Part shown: positions 9,217-18,259 of the stretch, piece after piece
Layout of the letters: each line of letters starts with the position of its first letter
Position numbering within the stretch: the first letter of the stretch is position 1
NCBI RefSeq assembly: GCF_012849095.1
Contig: NZ_CP051680.1
Coordinates: forward strand, 6,072,001-6,136,000
Direction of reading: 5' to 3'
Source: Cohnella herbarum
Lineage (GTDB): Bacteria; Bacillota; Bacilli; Paenibacillales; Paenibacillaceae
DNA: 64,000 nucleotides
Program-made: the position numbers and the translations under genes
The notes under the pieces: model-generated
Databases searched by the model: none
The model's input: the letters and a program-made list of their open reading frames with translations, nothing else
What the model was told of the DNA's origin: nothing

Positions 9217-12135
9217 TTGAACAAAGTACAGGTTTTCCAGGAGATGCTGCGGATTCCAACCTATCCGCTGTTGCAGGACGATATTAACCCGATTTTCGAT
9301 AAGGCGCTCGATCCTTATCCCTATTCCATGCAGAACTATCGAGATAATGCGATCCAATTGACGGAATACGAGACCGTTGTCCTTGAGAACGAATACTTGC
9401 GCCTGGTGCTGCTGCCTTCTTTGGGCGGACGTTTGTACAGTGCATTGGACAGGCGGACCGGCAAGGAAATGTTTTATAAAAACAACGTCATTAAACCCAG
9501 AATGATCGGCACACGGGGGGGATGGTTCTCGGGCGGCGTCGAATTCAATTTTCCGATCAGCCATTCTCCCAATACGATGGAACGGGTCAACTACGCGATC
9601 CGCGAGCATGAGGACGGCAGCGGTTCGGTCGAATTCGGCAACATCGAGCGCATCTCGGGGATGAATTGGAAGGTGGAATTAAAGCTGATGCCGGGGAAAG
9701 CCCGAATCGAGCAAAATGTCACCTTGTACAACCCGACCTCCTGCGACCAAAGGTTTTACTTCTGGACCAATGCGGCGGTGGCGTACGATCCGGGCTTGGA
9801 ACTGATCTATCCCTTTGACTGGTGCGTCAACAATTTGACGCCGAATTACGTGAAATGGCCCTATTTCAGAGAATTCGATTGCAGGAATGCCGACGACATT
9901 CCGTACGCGTTCGAGACATTCGGCAAGTTGACGACGGACAACTTCTTCGGGTCCTACAACCATGCGGCCGGCCATGGCGTTGCCCATTATGCCGACCGCA
10001 AGGCGTTGAAGGGAGCCAAATTTTTCTCTTGGGGCAACGACGAATTAAGCAAGGCGTGGAACAAGTCGTTGACGGACGACGAATCGCAGTATTTAGAAAT
10101 TCAAAGCGGACCTTTTGAAACCCAGATGGTTTACAAATTCATGAAGCCATATCAGCAGATGAAGTGGAGCGAATACTGGTATCCGATCCCGGAGCTGGGC
10201 GGATTGAAATACGCCAATAAGTCGATCGCGGTGAACTATCGTCCGGAGGGCAGTCGGCTGGAACTCAAGCTTCGCGCCGTGGAACATCTGGACGACTGCC
10301 GCATCCGGTTGAAGTCGGGCGATAAGGTATATTCGGATCGGCGCAGCCTGTCGCCCGAACGGATGGAATCGATCGTCTGGACGACCGAACAATCGCTTGA
10401 CTTGGACAGTCGAATAGAACTGGACATCTATTCCGGGGATGATCTCGTCTTGCAATGGCGAGGAAATCAACCATCCGATGAAGACTACGCGGATGCGAAT
10501 GTATATGGGGACGCGAGAATCGTTCTTGAGGAACGGGATCGGCAGCGGCTTTATGATTACGCCGTCAGGCAGGAATCCCTGGGCGAAACGGATCAGGCAT
10601 TCGAATTGTATATGCGCAACCTGGAGACGTTCCCTCAATGCGTCCTGACCCTGAACAGGGTCGGGGGGATTCATCTGAAACGCTTGGAGCTGGAACGGGC
10701 GGAACAAATTTTTCGGAAAGCGTTGGCCTATGACAATCGGAACGATGAAGCGAGATTTCAGCTTGGGGTCGTTTTCAAGGAAAAAGGCCAACTGACCAAA
10801 GCGAAAAGCCTCATGCTCGATATTGCGCTGGATGCTTCTCAATACGAGGCATCGGTCATCGAGCTGATCAAACTGGATATTATGCTCGGCGACTATAAGG
10901 AGGCCGAATCGCTCTTCGAGTCGATCCGTCTTCCCAATCGATATACGGACTTTCTGCAAGCTATCGCAAGCAGAAAATCCGCGAGAAGCCGGAGTGCGGC
11001 TGAGGTCGATCCGACGGAGCCTGCGGCCGATGAACTGTTGCTTGCCGAACGATATTTATCGGCCTTCAACGGCGGACATAAGGAAAGTCTGATGCGATTC
11101 ACGGGCGGCGACGAGCAAGTCTTGCTGCGCATTGCGCTGGAATACACGGGCTTGCTGCTGTTCGAGGAAGCTCGTAACATCTTGGAACTGATCGGCAAAC
11201 CCGGGATGGGGATGAAGAGCCGGCTGCTCTATTATGACGTCTGCCGGCAGAACGGCAAGACTGAAGGATCGATCCAGGAGGCGCTGGCAGGCAGCCTGGA
11301 TTATGTGTTCATCAATGAAAGCCGTCTGGCCAAGATCTTGCAGGAGCATGCCGGTCAGGACGATAAGGGACGGGCGGATTATTTGCTCGGCACATATTTA
11401 TACGCCGGTGGCAGGAAGGAAGAAGCGCTGCGGCACTTGACGAGCGCTTATGAGAAAGGACTTAAATATACGGTGCTGTTGTACAGTATCGGTTATATCT
11501 ATCGCCATGGCATGAACGATAACGCTATGGCCGTCGAATACTGGTCTGAGGATCTGCGGATCAATGGCGGAAGCAACGCGCTTGTGCTCATCGGTCTGGA
11601 TGCGATCTTTAAGCAAACGAGTCAATTGGAGAGGCGAACGAATCTGCTGCCTTATTTGGGCAACATCCGGAATCGCAGCCTGGTCCTGTTGACGATGATT
11701 GGAATTCTCCAAGATTCGGGGTTATACGAGCAGGCGCTGTCGATGCTGCAAACCGAAGAGTTCGAAAACTGGGAGGGTCAGGAATTAAGCGGCTCCTGCT
11801 ATAGAGAGGTCATCCAAAGCCTGGCATTCCATGAAGCCGAGCAAGGGAATATGGGCAAAGCAAGGGAATGGATCGAACGAATCGATCGCTATCCCCCCAA
11901 TTTGAATTACGGAGACTCGGCGCGCGCGCCATTGGCCGAAGTCCATTATACCAAAGGAATCATCTTTGACATGACCGGCGATCCGGCGGCGGCTTGGCGT
12001 GAATTTGATCAAGGCGCTTGGGAATTGCATAACGGCGTAATCGCCCACACGGAACGCAGCAAAGCGTTCAGCCGCAAGTGCTATGAGCGGAGAAACGGAC
12101 ATCAGATCCAATCAAGAGGAGGTAATCTCAAATGA
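9217..12135 (+). CDS. DUF5107 domain protein with TPR repeats
   Basis: A cytoplasmic protein of about 972 aa. The TTG at 9217 is preferred because GGGCGGTGA at 9201-9209 lies 7 nt before it; an upstream ATG at 9166 would overlap the previous gene. Residues about 20-400 form a DUF5107 domain with a galactose-mutarotase-like beta-sandwich signature (LPSLGGRLYSALDRRTGKE, then GGVEFNFP). The rest is helical and rich in TPR-like units, for example YAVRQESLGETDQAFELYMR and following. Proteins of this layout occur in polysaccharide-utilisation gene clusters, where they are assumed to bind or process sugars; no activity can be assigned from sequence. Its stop codon overlaps the next start (ATGA), indicating translational coupling. 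Confidence 0.82.
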   Translation: MNKVQVFQEMLRIPTYPLLQDDINPIFDKALDPYPYSMQNYRDNAIQLTEYETVVLENEYLRLVLLPSLGGRLYSALDRRTGKEMFYKNNVIKPRMIGTRGGWFSGGVEFNFPISHSPNTMERVNYAIREHEDGSGSVEFGNIERISGMNWKVELKLMPGKARIEQNVTLYNPTSCDQRFYFWTNAAVAYDPGLELIYPFDWCVNNLTPNYVKWPYFREFDCRNADDIPYAFETFGKLTTDNFFGSYNHAAGHGVAHYADRKALKGAKFFSWGNDELSKAWNKSLTDDESQYLEIQSGPFETQMVYKFMKPYQQMKWSEYWYPIPELGGLKYANKSIAVNYRPEGSRLELKLRAVEHLDDCRIRLKSGDKVYSDRRSLSPERMESIVWTTEQSLDLDSRIELDIYSGDDLVLQWRGNQPSDEDYADANVYGDARIVLEERDRQRLYDYAVRQESLGETDQAFELYMRNLETFPQCVLTLNRVGGIHLKRLELERAEQIFRKALAYDNRNDEARFQLGVVFKEKGQLTKAKSLMLDIALDASQYEASVIELIKLDIMLGDYKEAESLFESIRLPNRYTDFLQAIASRKSARSRSAAEVDPTEPAADELLLAERYLSAFNGGHKESLMRFTGGDEQVLLRIALEYTGLLLFEEARNILELIGKPGMGMKSRLLYYDVCRQNGKTEGSIQEALAGSLDYVFINESRLAKILQEHAGQDDKGRADYLLGTYLYAGGRKEEALRHLTSAYEKGLKYTVLLYSIGYIYRHGMNDNAMAVEYWSEDLRINGGSNALVLIGLDAIFKQTSQLERRTNLLPYLGNIRNRSLVLLTMIGILQDSGLYEQALSMLQTEEFENWEGQELSGSCYREVIQSLAFHEAEQGNMGKAREWIERIDRYPPNLNYGDSARAPLAEVHYTKGIIFDMTGDPAAAWREFDQGAWELHNGVIAHTERSKAFSRKCYERRNGHQIQSRGGNLK

Positions 12136-12833
12136 GAGTATTGGCCATCGGGGCGCATCCGGATGACGTGGAGGCGCTATGCGGAGGAACGCTGGCGAAA
12201 TGCGCGGCAAGAGGCGATCGAATCACGATCATGATTGCCACGAACGGCAACGTAGGCTCTTCTACGCTATCCCGCGAAGAGATTGCGGCAGTTAGAAAGA
12301 AAGAGGCGGAGGACGCCGCCGCGTTAATAGGAGCGGATCTGATTTGGATGGGATTCGACGACGAGTTTTTGTTTCACGATCGTCAGACCCGGCTTGCCTT
12401 TATCAACGCGATTCGGAAAGCCGACCCGGACTTCATGTTCGTCACCAGTCCCAACGATTATCATCCCGATCATCGGATATGCGGAGAGATCGCCATTGAC
12501 TGCCGCATTCCGGTGACGGTGCCCTTAATCGAAACGGAATATCCGCCGATGAGCAAAATCCCTCACGTATTCCTAATGGATACGGTCGGCTCCGTCGGTT
12601 TTGAGCCTGATGCGTACGTGGACATTACCGACACCTATGAGCTGAGAGGCCGTATGTTGCAATGTCATGAGAGCCAGGGGGCATGGCTGCAATATGTTTA
12701 CGGAATGGATTACGCCGAATTTTTGGCCAGACCGACTGCCATGCGGGGAATGGCGATCGGCGTCAAGTACGCCGAAGCGTTTCGCAGCCTCCCGATGTAT
12801 CCGATAAGCGGCGGATCATATATGCTGCCTTAA
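12132..12833 (+). CDS. PIG-L family deacetylase
   Basis: Zinc-dependent de-N-acetylase of the PIG-L/LmbE family (233 aa), cytoplasmic. The metal-binding AHPDD motif is at residues 8-12 and the second histidine motif, YHPDHR, is at about 113-118. The start overlaps the preceding stop by 4 nt and is served by AGAGGAGG inside the upstream gene. Family members remove acetyl groups from GlcNAc-type sugars. Here it probably deacetylates a sugar from the imported glycan, but the substrate is inferred from context only. Confidence 0.9.
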   Translation: MRVLAIGAHPDDVEALCGGTLAKCAARGDRITIMIATNGNVGSSTLSREEIAAVRKKEAEDAAALIGADLIWMGFDDEFLFHDRQTRLAFINAIRKADPDFMFVTSPNDYHPDHRICGEIAIDCRIPVTVPLIETEYPPMSKIPHVFLMDTVGSVGFEPDAYVDITDTYELRGRMLQCHESQGAWLQYVYGMDYAEFLARPTAMRGMAIGVKYAEAFRSLPMYPISGGSYMLP

Positions 12834-12866
12834 AGCATGGGCGAATTAAAGGGGCGACGGATACCT

Positions 12867-13879
12867 ATGGATTCGTATAAAAAAATATGGGAGTGGACGG
12901 GATACAACGAGTTGGCGTCCCGTCTCGTCGAACGCAATGCGCCAGGTCCCGGCGAGGTGGAAGTCCGAGTTCAGGCAATCGGCATTTGCGGAACCGATCT
13001 GCACATAATGAGCGGCCGTGTCCGGTTTGCCGAGCAGCCGCTGCCCCTTGGCCACGAGCTGGCGGGAGTGGTGGAGCGGGTCGGCGAAGGGGTTAGTCAA
13101 TGGAAAGCCGGCGATCGCGTATGCATGGATCCTTTGATCGGATGCGGCGGATGTCCGGCCTGTTTAACGGGGAACAAACATCGTTGTCCTGCTGCGGGAG
13201 AGATAGGGCTCCAGTTCCCGGGGGTTGGCAACAGTTCTTAACGATTCCGGCTGCGAACCTGTATTTGCTTCCGAAATCCATAAGCTACGAAGAGGCCAGT
13301 CAAGCCGAAACGCTGCACTGCTGTTTAGGCGGGGTCGATATTTTGGAAATCCGTTTAGGCATGAATGCGACGGTGCTAGGGGACGGTCCGACGGGATTGT
13401 TTTATGTGCAGCTGTTAAAAAAAGCGGGTACAGGTAAGATCCGTTTAGTCGGCATGCGAGAAAACCGACTCGAGCTTGGACGCCGTTTAGGTGCGGACGA
13501 AACGACGAATTTACGGACTCAGACCCTCCAATCCTTGGCTGAAACCCAGGATATCGTGATCGAAGCGGCAGGTACGGAGGCATCGCTCCAAAGCGGCATA
13601 CAATTGTTGAAAAAAGGCGGACAGCTTTTGTTGTTCGGGTTGCCCGGCCAACCGATTGTAACGGACATTCAATCCGTGGTGTTAAAAGAACTTCGATTGT
13701 ACGGCTCGACGAATGCGCCTGGCGTGTGGCCCCGGGTTATTGAAATGATCGCCTCGGGCGGAGTGAAGGTGTATCCGTTAATTACGCACCGTTATGCTTT
13801 TGATGAGCTGGATAAAGCCGTTGAAACCGCACGCAGCCAGTCCGATGAAGCGATCAAAATCATCGTCCACAATCCATAA
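12867..13879 (+). pseudogene. Zinc-dependent alcohol/polyol dehydrogenase, frameshifted
   Basis: Medium-chain zinc dehydrogenase (sorbitol/threonine dehydrogenase type) split into two frames. The N-terminal part, from an ATG at 12867, has the catalytic-zinc Cys (GICGTD), a GHE motif and the four structural-zinc cysteines (CGGCPAC, then RC). It continues to GLQFPG and then stops at 13239-13241. The C-terminal part resumes in the next frame at GGWQQF and carries the NAD-binding domain (VLGDGPTGLF) to 13879. The frames join at GGGGG (13220-13224): one additional G would give a continuous protein of about 337 aa. Both halves are otherwise well preserved, so this is either a recent frameshift or a sequencing error. 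An alternative in-frame ATG lies at 12837. Its likely role is oxidation of a sugar or polyol before the dehydratase downstream. Confidence 0.85.
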
Positions 13880-13896
13880 AGCCTGGAGGAATCATC

Positions 13897-15057
13897 ATGA
13901 GAATTACCGCAGTAAAAACCAAAGCCATCAAAATCCCCTTTTTTAAAGGAGAAAAATGGTCCGGAGGCACAAGGTACAGCGCTCCGTCCCTGATCGTCCA
14001 GATCGAGACCGACGAAGGGCTGATCGGAATCGGAGAGTCGGTGGGGCCGACCATTCCCGTCATTCAGACTGTGGTCGACAAAGAGTTTGGGCCTTTTCTG
14101 ATCGGGCGCGACCCGATGGAATTGGAATCGATTCTTCATCAGTTGGATGAATACTGCGTGAATTGGCAACAAATCGGTAATTACGGCATGGCCGGAATCG
14201 AGATGGCGCTTCTCGACTTGCGGGGTAAAATCTTAAATACGCCAGTGTACAATCTCCTGGGCGGCAAGTGCAAATCCGAAGTGGCATTCGCCGGTTATAT
14301 ATTTATCGACACGCCCGAAAACAATGCGGAAGAAGCACGGAAATTCGTCGCTGCGGGGTATAGCGAACTCAAATTAAAGGTCGGCAGGGATATCGACTTC
14401 GACGAGAAGCGCGTGAAAGCCGTGCGCGCAGCGGTAGGCCCCGCAATCAAAATCCGCATTGACGCCAATCAAAACTGGAGCATACCCACCGCGATCAAAG
14501 CCATACGAAAAATGGAAAAATACGATTTGCAAATGGTGGAGCAACCTACCCGGTATGATGACGTTGACGGTATGGCGACCGTGGCTCGCGCGGTTGATGT
14601 GCCGATCATCGCGGATGAAGGATGCGCCACCTATGAAGATGCTTTGCGTTTGATCGATAAACGAGCTTGCGCGTGTTTTCTTGTCTATCCGTCCGAGGCC
14701 GGAGGAATCTTGAAAGCGAAGCAAATTGTCGATCTGGCAAACCACGCCGGTATCTGGTGCGTAACCGGAAGCTGGGCGGAAACCGGTATTGGCACTATGG
14801 GCAATGTCCATTTCATTTCGTCTTCACGCAACTTCCCGTTTGCCAACGATACGCATTTAAATTTCATGACCGGCGATCTGCTGCGGGAGCCGATCATCTT
14901 TAATCGGGGGACAATCACGGTTCCCGACCGTCCCGGGTTCGGCATCGATTTGGATATCGCCAAGCTGGACCATTTCGGCAATCATTTTAAGAGGGAAATG
15001 GTTTTCTATGACCCGGAGGATCCCCAATTCCAGCCTCGAATTGGGCAGATTTTGTAG
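13897..15057 (+). CDS. Mandelate racemase/muconate lactonizing enzyme family dehydratase
   Basis: Enolase-superfamily enzyme (386 aa). The start ATG follows TGGAGGA. The family's catalytic layout is visible: a KxK-type motif (ELKLKVGRD) at about residues 151-159, metal ligands in DANQNW (about 189), VEQPT (about 215) and ADEG (about 240), and a late GSWAETG segment. Members dehydrate or epimerise sugar acids. It follows the oxidoreductase at 12867 by 17 nt, so a route from imported sugar to sugar acid to keto-deoxy acid is plausible. The exact substrate cannot be read from the sequence. Confidence 0.88.
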   Translation: MRITAVKTKAIKIPFFKGEKWSGGTRYSAPSLIVQIETDEGLIGIGESVGPTIPVIQTVVDKEFGPFLIGRDPMELESILHQLDEYCVNWQQIGNYGMAGIEMALLDLRGKILNTPVYNLLGGKCKSEVAFAGYIFIDTPENNAEEARKFVAAGYSELKLKVGRDIDFDEKRVKAVRAAVGPAIKIRIDANQNWSIPTAIKAIRKMEKYDLQMVEQPTRYDDVDGMATVARAVDVPIIADEGCATYEDALRLIDKRACACFLVYPSEAGGILKAKQIVDLANHAGIWCVTGSWAETGIGTMGNVHFISSSRNFPFANDTHLNFMTGDLLREPIIFNRGTITVPDRPGFGIDLDIAKLDHFGNHFKREMVFYDPEDPQFQPRIGQIL

Positions 15058-15079
15058 CTTTCTCTACCAGCTTATAAAC

Positions 15080-15109
15080 AAAGCCCCGTCCTCATTCGGA
15101 CGGGGCTTT
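15080..15109. terminator. Bidirectional terminator between convergent genes
   Basis: A 12 bp perfect GC-rich stem (15080-15091 with 15098-15109), 6 nt loop, A-run before and T-run after. It can end both the enolase-superfamily gene and the M20 gene that converges on it. Confidence 0.88.
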
Positions 15110-15165
15110 ACTATCCCCCCAAAAATGCAGCCAGATTGCAGCCGACGGCTTTTTTGGAGGTCACC

Positions 15166-16368
15166 TTATTGTGCTGCCTGATTATTGAGGTTAAATTCTG
15201 CTGTTACCGATGCAAGAAGCTCGGGATCGATAATGAGCTCCAACCCTGTTAAGGCCAAAGCTTTAGCGCCGATAAGCAACGCTTCATCCCCTCTGCTTGA
15301 TCCTGCCGCTTCACGGAAATCAGGCGTGTGAGGAGTCAGATCGTCGGGACCGATCTTGATATAAGGATGGGCTGTCGGAACGACTCGGCTGACGTTTCCG
15401 GCGTCGGTCGAGCCCACGCCCGATTTCTGCTCATAGACGATGGTTTCGCCTAACGATTCGAGATGTTTGCCGACGATTTCGTCCAGCGGGCGGTTCAAAA
15501 CAAAGTCGTGCACTTCATTTTGGAACCTTTCGATCTTTACCGTACTTCCGGTTGCCAGAGCGGCGGCTTCAGCGATATTACGTACCTTCTCGGAGACGGC
15601 TTCCGTACGTTCCCACGTGCTTGCCCGGATGAAGAATCGCGCAGAGGCATACTCCGGAATAATGTTCGGCGCATCTCCGCCGTGAGTAATGATGCCGTGA
15701 ATCCGGACATCGGTAGGCAACTGCTGCCGTAAAGCGTTAATGCCGTTGAACAATTGGATAACCGCATCCAGCGCGTTAATCCCTTGTTCCGGCGCTCCCG
15801 CGGCATGGGACGCTTTTCCGAAAAATCGAAAATCGAGCGGTTCTAATGCCAAGCTTGATGACGACAGGCGCGTTGTACCGAGCGGATGGATCATCAACGC
15901 CGCGTCGATCCCTTCAAACAAGCCGTGTTTGACAAAGCTCCCCTTTGCGCTGCCGTTCGGACCGCCCTCCTCGGCGGGCGTTCCGAATACAAACACTTCA
16001 CCGCCGGTTACGTCAATTACGCGTGAAAGCGCAATGGCGGCCGCTGTGCTTGTTGTGCCGATGATGTTATGGCCGCAAGCGTGTCCAAGACCGGGGAGAG
16101 CGTCGTATTCAGCGAGAAAACCGATTTTAGGTCCTTGTTTTGACGATGCTTTACGGGCAACAAACCCTGTTTCATGGCCGGCAACATCGCGGGTTACTTC
16201 GAAGCCCGCGTTCTGCAAAATGTCCGTTAATGTCTTAGAGGCGAAATATTCCTGATTGCCAATCTCCGGATTCGCATGGATACGATGGCTAGTGTCGATA
16301 TAAAGTGATTTTGCGTCGTCGATGTGCTGTAAGATTTGGGTTTTCCATGTCTCTAGGGCAGTGCTCAT
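15166..16368 (-). CDS. M20 family amidohydrolase / N-deacylase
   Basis: Metallopeptidase-fold amidohydrolase (400 aa) of the HipO/YxeP/AbgB group, which removes N-acyl groups from amino acids. Visible metal-site motifs are HACGHN (about residue 110), EEGG (about 147) and the His in MIHP (about 172). The start ATG has a strong AAGGAGG ribosome site. It lies 163 nt downstream of the flavin monooxygenase gene on the same strand. In Bacillus subtilis, YxeP (M20) works with the YxeK monooxygenase on S-(2-succino)cysteine, and HipO lies in the ytmI sulfur operon with YtnJ. By analogy this enzyme probably deacetylates an N-acetylated S-substituted cysteine or a related product. The 163 nt spacer has a perfect GCGAATTCGC palindrome but no clear terminator. 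Confidence 0.88.
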   Translation of the reverse strand: MSTALETWKTQILQHIDDAKSLYIDTSHRIHANPEIGNQEYFASKTLTDILQNAGFEVTRDVAGHETGFVARKASSKQGPKIGFLAEYDALPGLGHACGHNIIGTTSTAAAIALSRVIDVTGGEVFVFGTPAEEGGPNGSAKGSFVKHGLFEGIDAALMIHPLGTTRLSSSSLALEPLDFRFFGKASHAAGAPEQGINALDAVIQLFNGINALRQQLPTDVRIHGIITHGGDAPNIIPEYASARFFIRASTWERTEAVSEKVRNIAEAAALATGSTVKIERFQNEVHDFVLNRPLDEIVGKHLESLGETIVYEQKSGVGSTDAGNVSRVVPTAHPYIKIGPDDLTPHTPDFREAAGSSRGDEALLIGAKALALTGLELIIDPELLASVTAEFNLNNQAAQ

Positions 16369-16531
16369 CTAAACCGGCCTCCTTGAATTCATGCACTGAA
16401 TAAAAAAAAGAACCCTATACGCAGCGAATTCGCTCGAATAAGATACCTTCAGTGGTCTGATGGGTAAAATGTATTAAAACCAAGTAATTACATGGGATAT
16501 ATGAGGATAATAACGGTTATTTGTGCTGCCG

Positions 16532-17917
16532 TCAACCGTCTTGCGAAATTCCCCTCCTAAGATTCGCGCCCGGGTGACCGGCCGGAAGCAAGCGTTGGCC
16601 TTCTCCGAACAGCTTTTCACGGAAGGTTCCCGGCTCGTACTCGGTTTTGTACACCCCTCGTTTCTGAAGCTCGGGCACGACCAGATCGACGAAATCGATC
16701 AAGCTGCCAGGAGTAATCATATGCGTCAAGTTAAACCCGTCGACACCCGCCGCCTCGAAATAACTTTGAATGCCGTCCGCCACTTCTTGCGGATTACCGA
16801 CGATCGACATCTTGCGTCCGGGCCGTTCGAATCCGTTCAGCACCTCGCGAACGGTTAATTTCTTCGGATTGTCTTTCGTCAAGGATGCCGCTCTGGACTG
16901 TCCGTGTTCCGTGTGCTTGTATTCAAAAGAGGTGTCCAAATCGGAGTATTGGGAAAGATCGTATCCGGTAGATCCTCCGTATTGCGCCTTGGCCGCTTCC
17001 GAGCTCCACAGGCTCGCATACTCCTCGTACTTCGCCTCGGCCTCCTTGGTCGTTTCCGCTACGACAACGTTCAGGAACGTAAAAGCTTTAATGTGATCCG
17101 GATTGCGTCCGAAAGATTCCGCGCGGTTCTTAATATCCTGAATATATTGCTTGGTCTGTGCCGGTGTCGGTCCCCCGACGAATATGCATTCCGCATGACG
17201 AGCCGCGAAGTCGCTTCCGCGCGGGGAGCCTCCGGCTTGATAAATAACAGGAGTCCGCTGAAGCGAGGGCTCGCTGAGATGGGGGCCGGGAACCCGGTAA
17301 TACTTGCCTGCATGATTGATCTCATGAACCTTGGCCGGATCCGTGAACATGCGATTCTCCACATCGTGGACGATCGCATGATCTTCCCAGCTTGCCTCCC
17401 ATAGCTTATATACGACATCAAGAAATTCGTCCGCCATTTCGTAACGATCATCGTGCTTCATCATCTCCTGCAACCCGAAATTTCGAGCGGCGCTTGGCAG
17501 ATAGGACGTCACCACATTCCAGGCCAACCGCCCTTTTGTTAAATGATCCAGCGTACTCATTCTTCGGGCGTGTGCGTATGGATGCTCATAGGTTGTACTG
17601 ACGGTTAGGGCAAACGACAAGTGTTTCGTTGCCTGCGCCATGATGGGAATAGCGAAGGCCGGATCATTGAGCGGAACTTGCACGGCATCGCGGACGGCGG
17701 CATCTCTGCTCTGCCCGTAGATATCGTAAATCCCGACGACATCCGCCAAAAAAACAGCATCGAACTTGCCGCGCTCAAGCAGCTGAGCCAGCTCCGTCCA
17801 ATAGTCCAAATCTTTGTACCGGGATGTTCGAACATTGAGCGGGTGTTTCCATAGCCCATGCGAGTTGTGCATTGCGCTTGTCATGTCAAATGCGTTCATA
17901 CGGATTTGTTTACTCAT
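16532..17917 (-). CDS. NtaA/SnaA/DszA-type LLM flavin monooxygenase
   Basis: FMN-dependent luciferase-like monooxygenase (461 aa) of the NtaA/SnaA/DszA/YtnJ/YxeK group, which uses reduced FMN from a separate reductase to oxidise and cleave C-N or C-S bonds. The start ATG at 17917 follows AGGGG; a TTG 15 nt upstream would overlap that ribosome site. Family features include HGLWKHP, LTVSTTYEHPYAHARRMSTL, the GRLAWNVVTSY segment and QAGGSPRG. No flavin reductase gene is visible in the window. It is divergently transcribed from the MetNIQ-type importer and is followed by the M20 gene, a combination known from Bacillus organosulfur operons. I infer a role in releasing sulfur from a thioether or sulfonate-like substrate. 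Confidence 0.9.
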   Translation of the reverse strand: MSKQIRMNAFDMTSAMHNSHGLWKHPLNVRTSRYKDLDYWTELAQLLERGKFDAVFLADVVGIYDIYGQSRDAAVRDAVQVPLNDPAFAIPIMAQATKHLSFALTVSTTYEHPYAHARRMSTLDHLTKGRLAWNVVTSYLPSAARNFGLQEMMKHDDRYEMADEFLDVVYKLWEASWEDHAIVHDVENRMFTDPAKVHEINHAGKYYRVPGPHLSEPSLQRTPVIYQAGGSPRGSDFAARHAECIFVGGPTPAQTKQYIQDIKNRAESFGRNPDHIKAFTFLNVVVAETTKEAEAKYEEYASLWSSEAAKAQYGGSTGYDLSQYSDLDTSFEYKHTEHGQSRAASLTKDNPKKLTVREVLNGFERPGRKMSIVGNPQEVADGIQSYFEAAGVDGFNLTHMITPGSLIDFVDLVVPELQKRGVYKTEYEPGTFREKLFGEGQRLLPAGHPGANLRRGISQDG

Positions 17918-17948
17918 ATCGATTCCCCTCAATGTTGAAATTGACGAT

Positions 17949-17978
17949 ACTCTATCATTTTTCCTTTTTGGGTGTCAA
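17949..17978 (-). promoter_or_regulatory. Promoter for monooxygenase and M20 genes
   Basis: On the minus strand: TTGACA (17978-17973), an 18 nt spacer and TAGAGT (17954-17949), 32 nt before the start of the monooxygenase gene. The -35 is perfect and the -10 is 4 of 6. Confidence 0.6.
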
Positions 17979-18018
17979 GAGAGGTAAAGACGCTCGCTTT
18001 TGCCCGTGAAAAAAAGGA

Positions 18019-18048
18019 TTGACAACATCGTCCGGTTAGACTTAAAGT
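18019..18048 (+). promoter_or_regulatory. Promoter for the MetNIQ-type operon
   Basis: TTGACA (18019-18024), then TAAAGT (18043-18048) at 18 nt spacing. Transcription would start near 18055 and give a 205 nt leader before the TTG start of the ATPase gene. It is back-to-back with the minus-strand promoter about 40 bp away, so one regulator could control both. Confidence 0.55.
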
Positions 18049-18075
18049 TTATTCCTAGACAGGTGACTGAACACT

Positions 18076-18140
18076 CAGAACTGTATTCCACTTCCAAGTG
18101 GCTCTGTTTTTCGGAGCGGAGGAGGCCAGTTCTGTGGGCG
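18076..18140 (+). promoter_or_regulatory. Structured leader RNA (candidate riboswitch/attenuator) of the MetNIQ-type operon
   Basis: The 5' leader can form a closing stem of 8 perfect base pairs (CAGAACTG 18076-18083 with CAGTTCTG 18127-18134). This encloses two hairpins: CCACT/AGTGG (18088-18101) and CTCTG/CGGAG with a T5 loop (18102-18116). The strand GGAGGAGG (18118-18125), inside this domain, can also pair with CCTCTTCC (18144-18151), which is the left arm of the following terminator. The two pairings exclude each other, as expected of a transcription attenuator. No S-box, T-box or other riboswitch consensus known to me was found. The ligand would plausibly be a sulfur metabolite, but that is inference. 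Confidence 0.55.
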
Positions 18141-18182
18141 AAACCTCTTCCGAACGCGGGGGAGGTTTCTTTTATTTTTTAT
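18141..18182 (+). terminator. Leader (attenuator) terminator before the MetN-type gene
   Basis: An 11 bp stem (18141-18151 with 18158-18168, two G-T pairs), 6 nt loop, then a T-rich run (TCTTTTATTTTTT). It lies between the promoter at 18019 and the TTG start at 18260, with no gene before it, so it can only act within the leader. Confidence 0.8.
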
Positions 18183-18259
18183 ATCCGACTATTTGCATCT
18201 GTTTTATGAGTTTAATCTACGCATTCATTTGGTTGCATGCAGCAAAGGAGAGATCATCA

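Noticed and set aside
10093..10959. 288-codon minus-strand frame opposite the DUF5107 gene
   Set aside because: Low-complexity shadow frame; the plus-strand gene has clear domains and good initiation signals.
16405..16450. Terminator between the flavin monooxygenase and M20 genes
   Set aside because: On the minus strand a GCGAATTCGC palindrome precedes a T-run, but it cannot form a stable hairpin with a normal loop, and the two genes are more likely co-transcribed.
18098..18259. ATG-started N-terminal extension of the MetN-type protein
   Set aside because: It would be translated from the leader hairpins and terminator, has no ribosome site and no family match; the TTG at 18260 with AAAGGAGA fits better.
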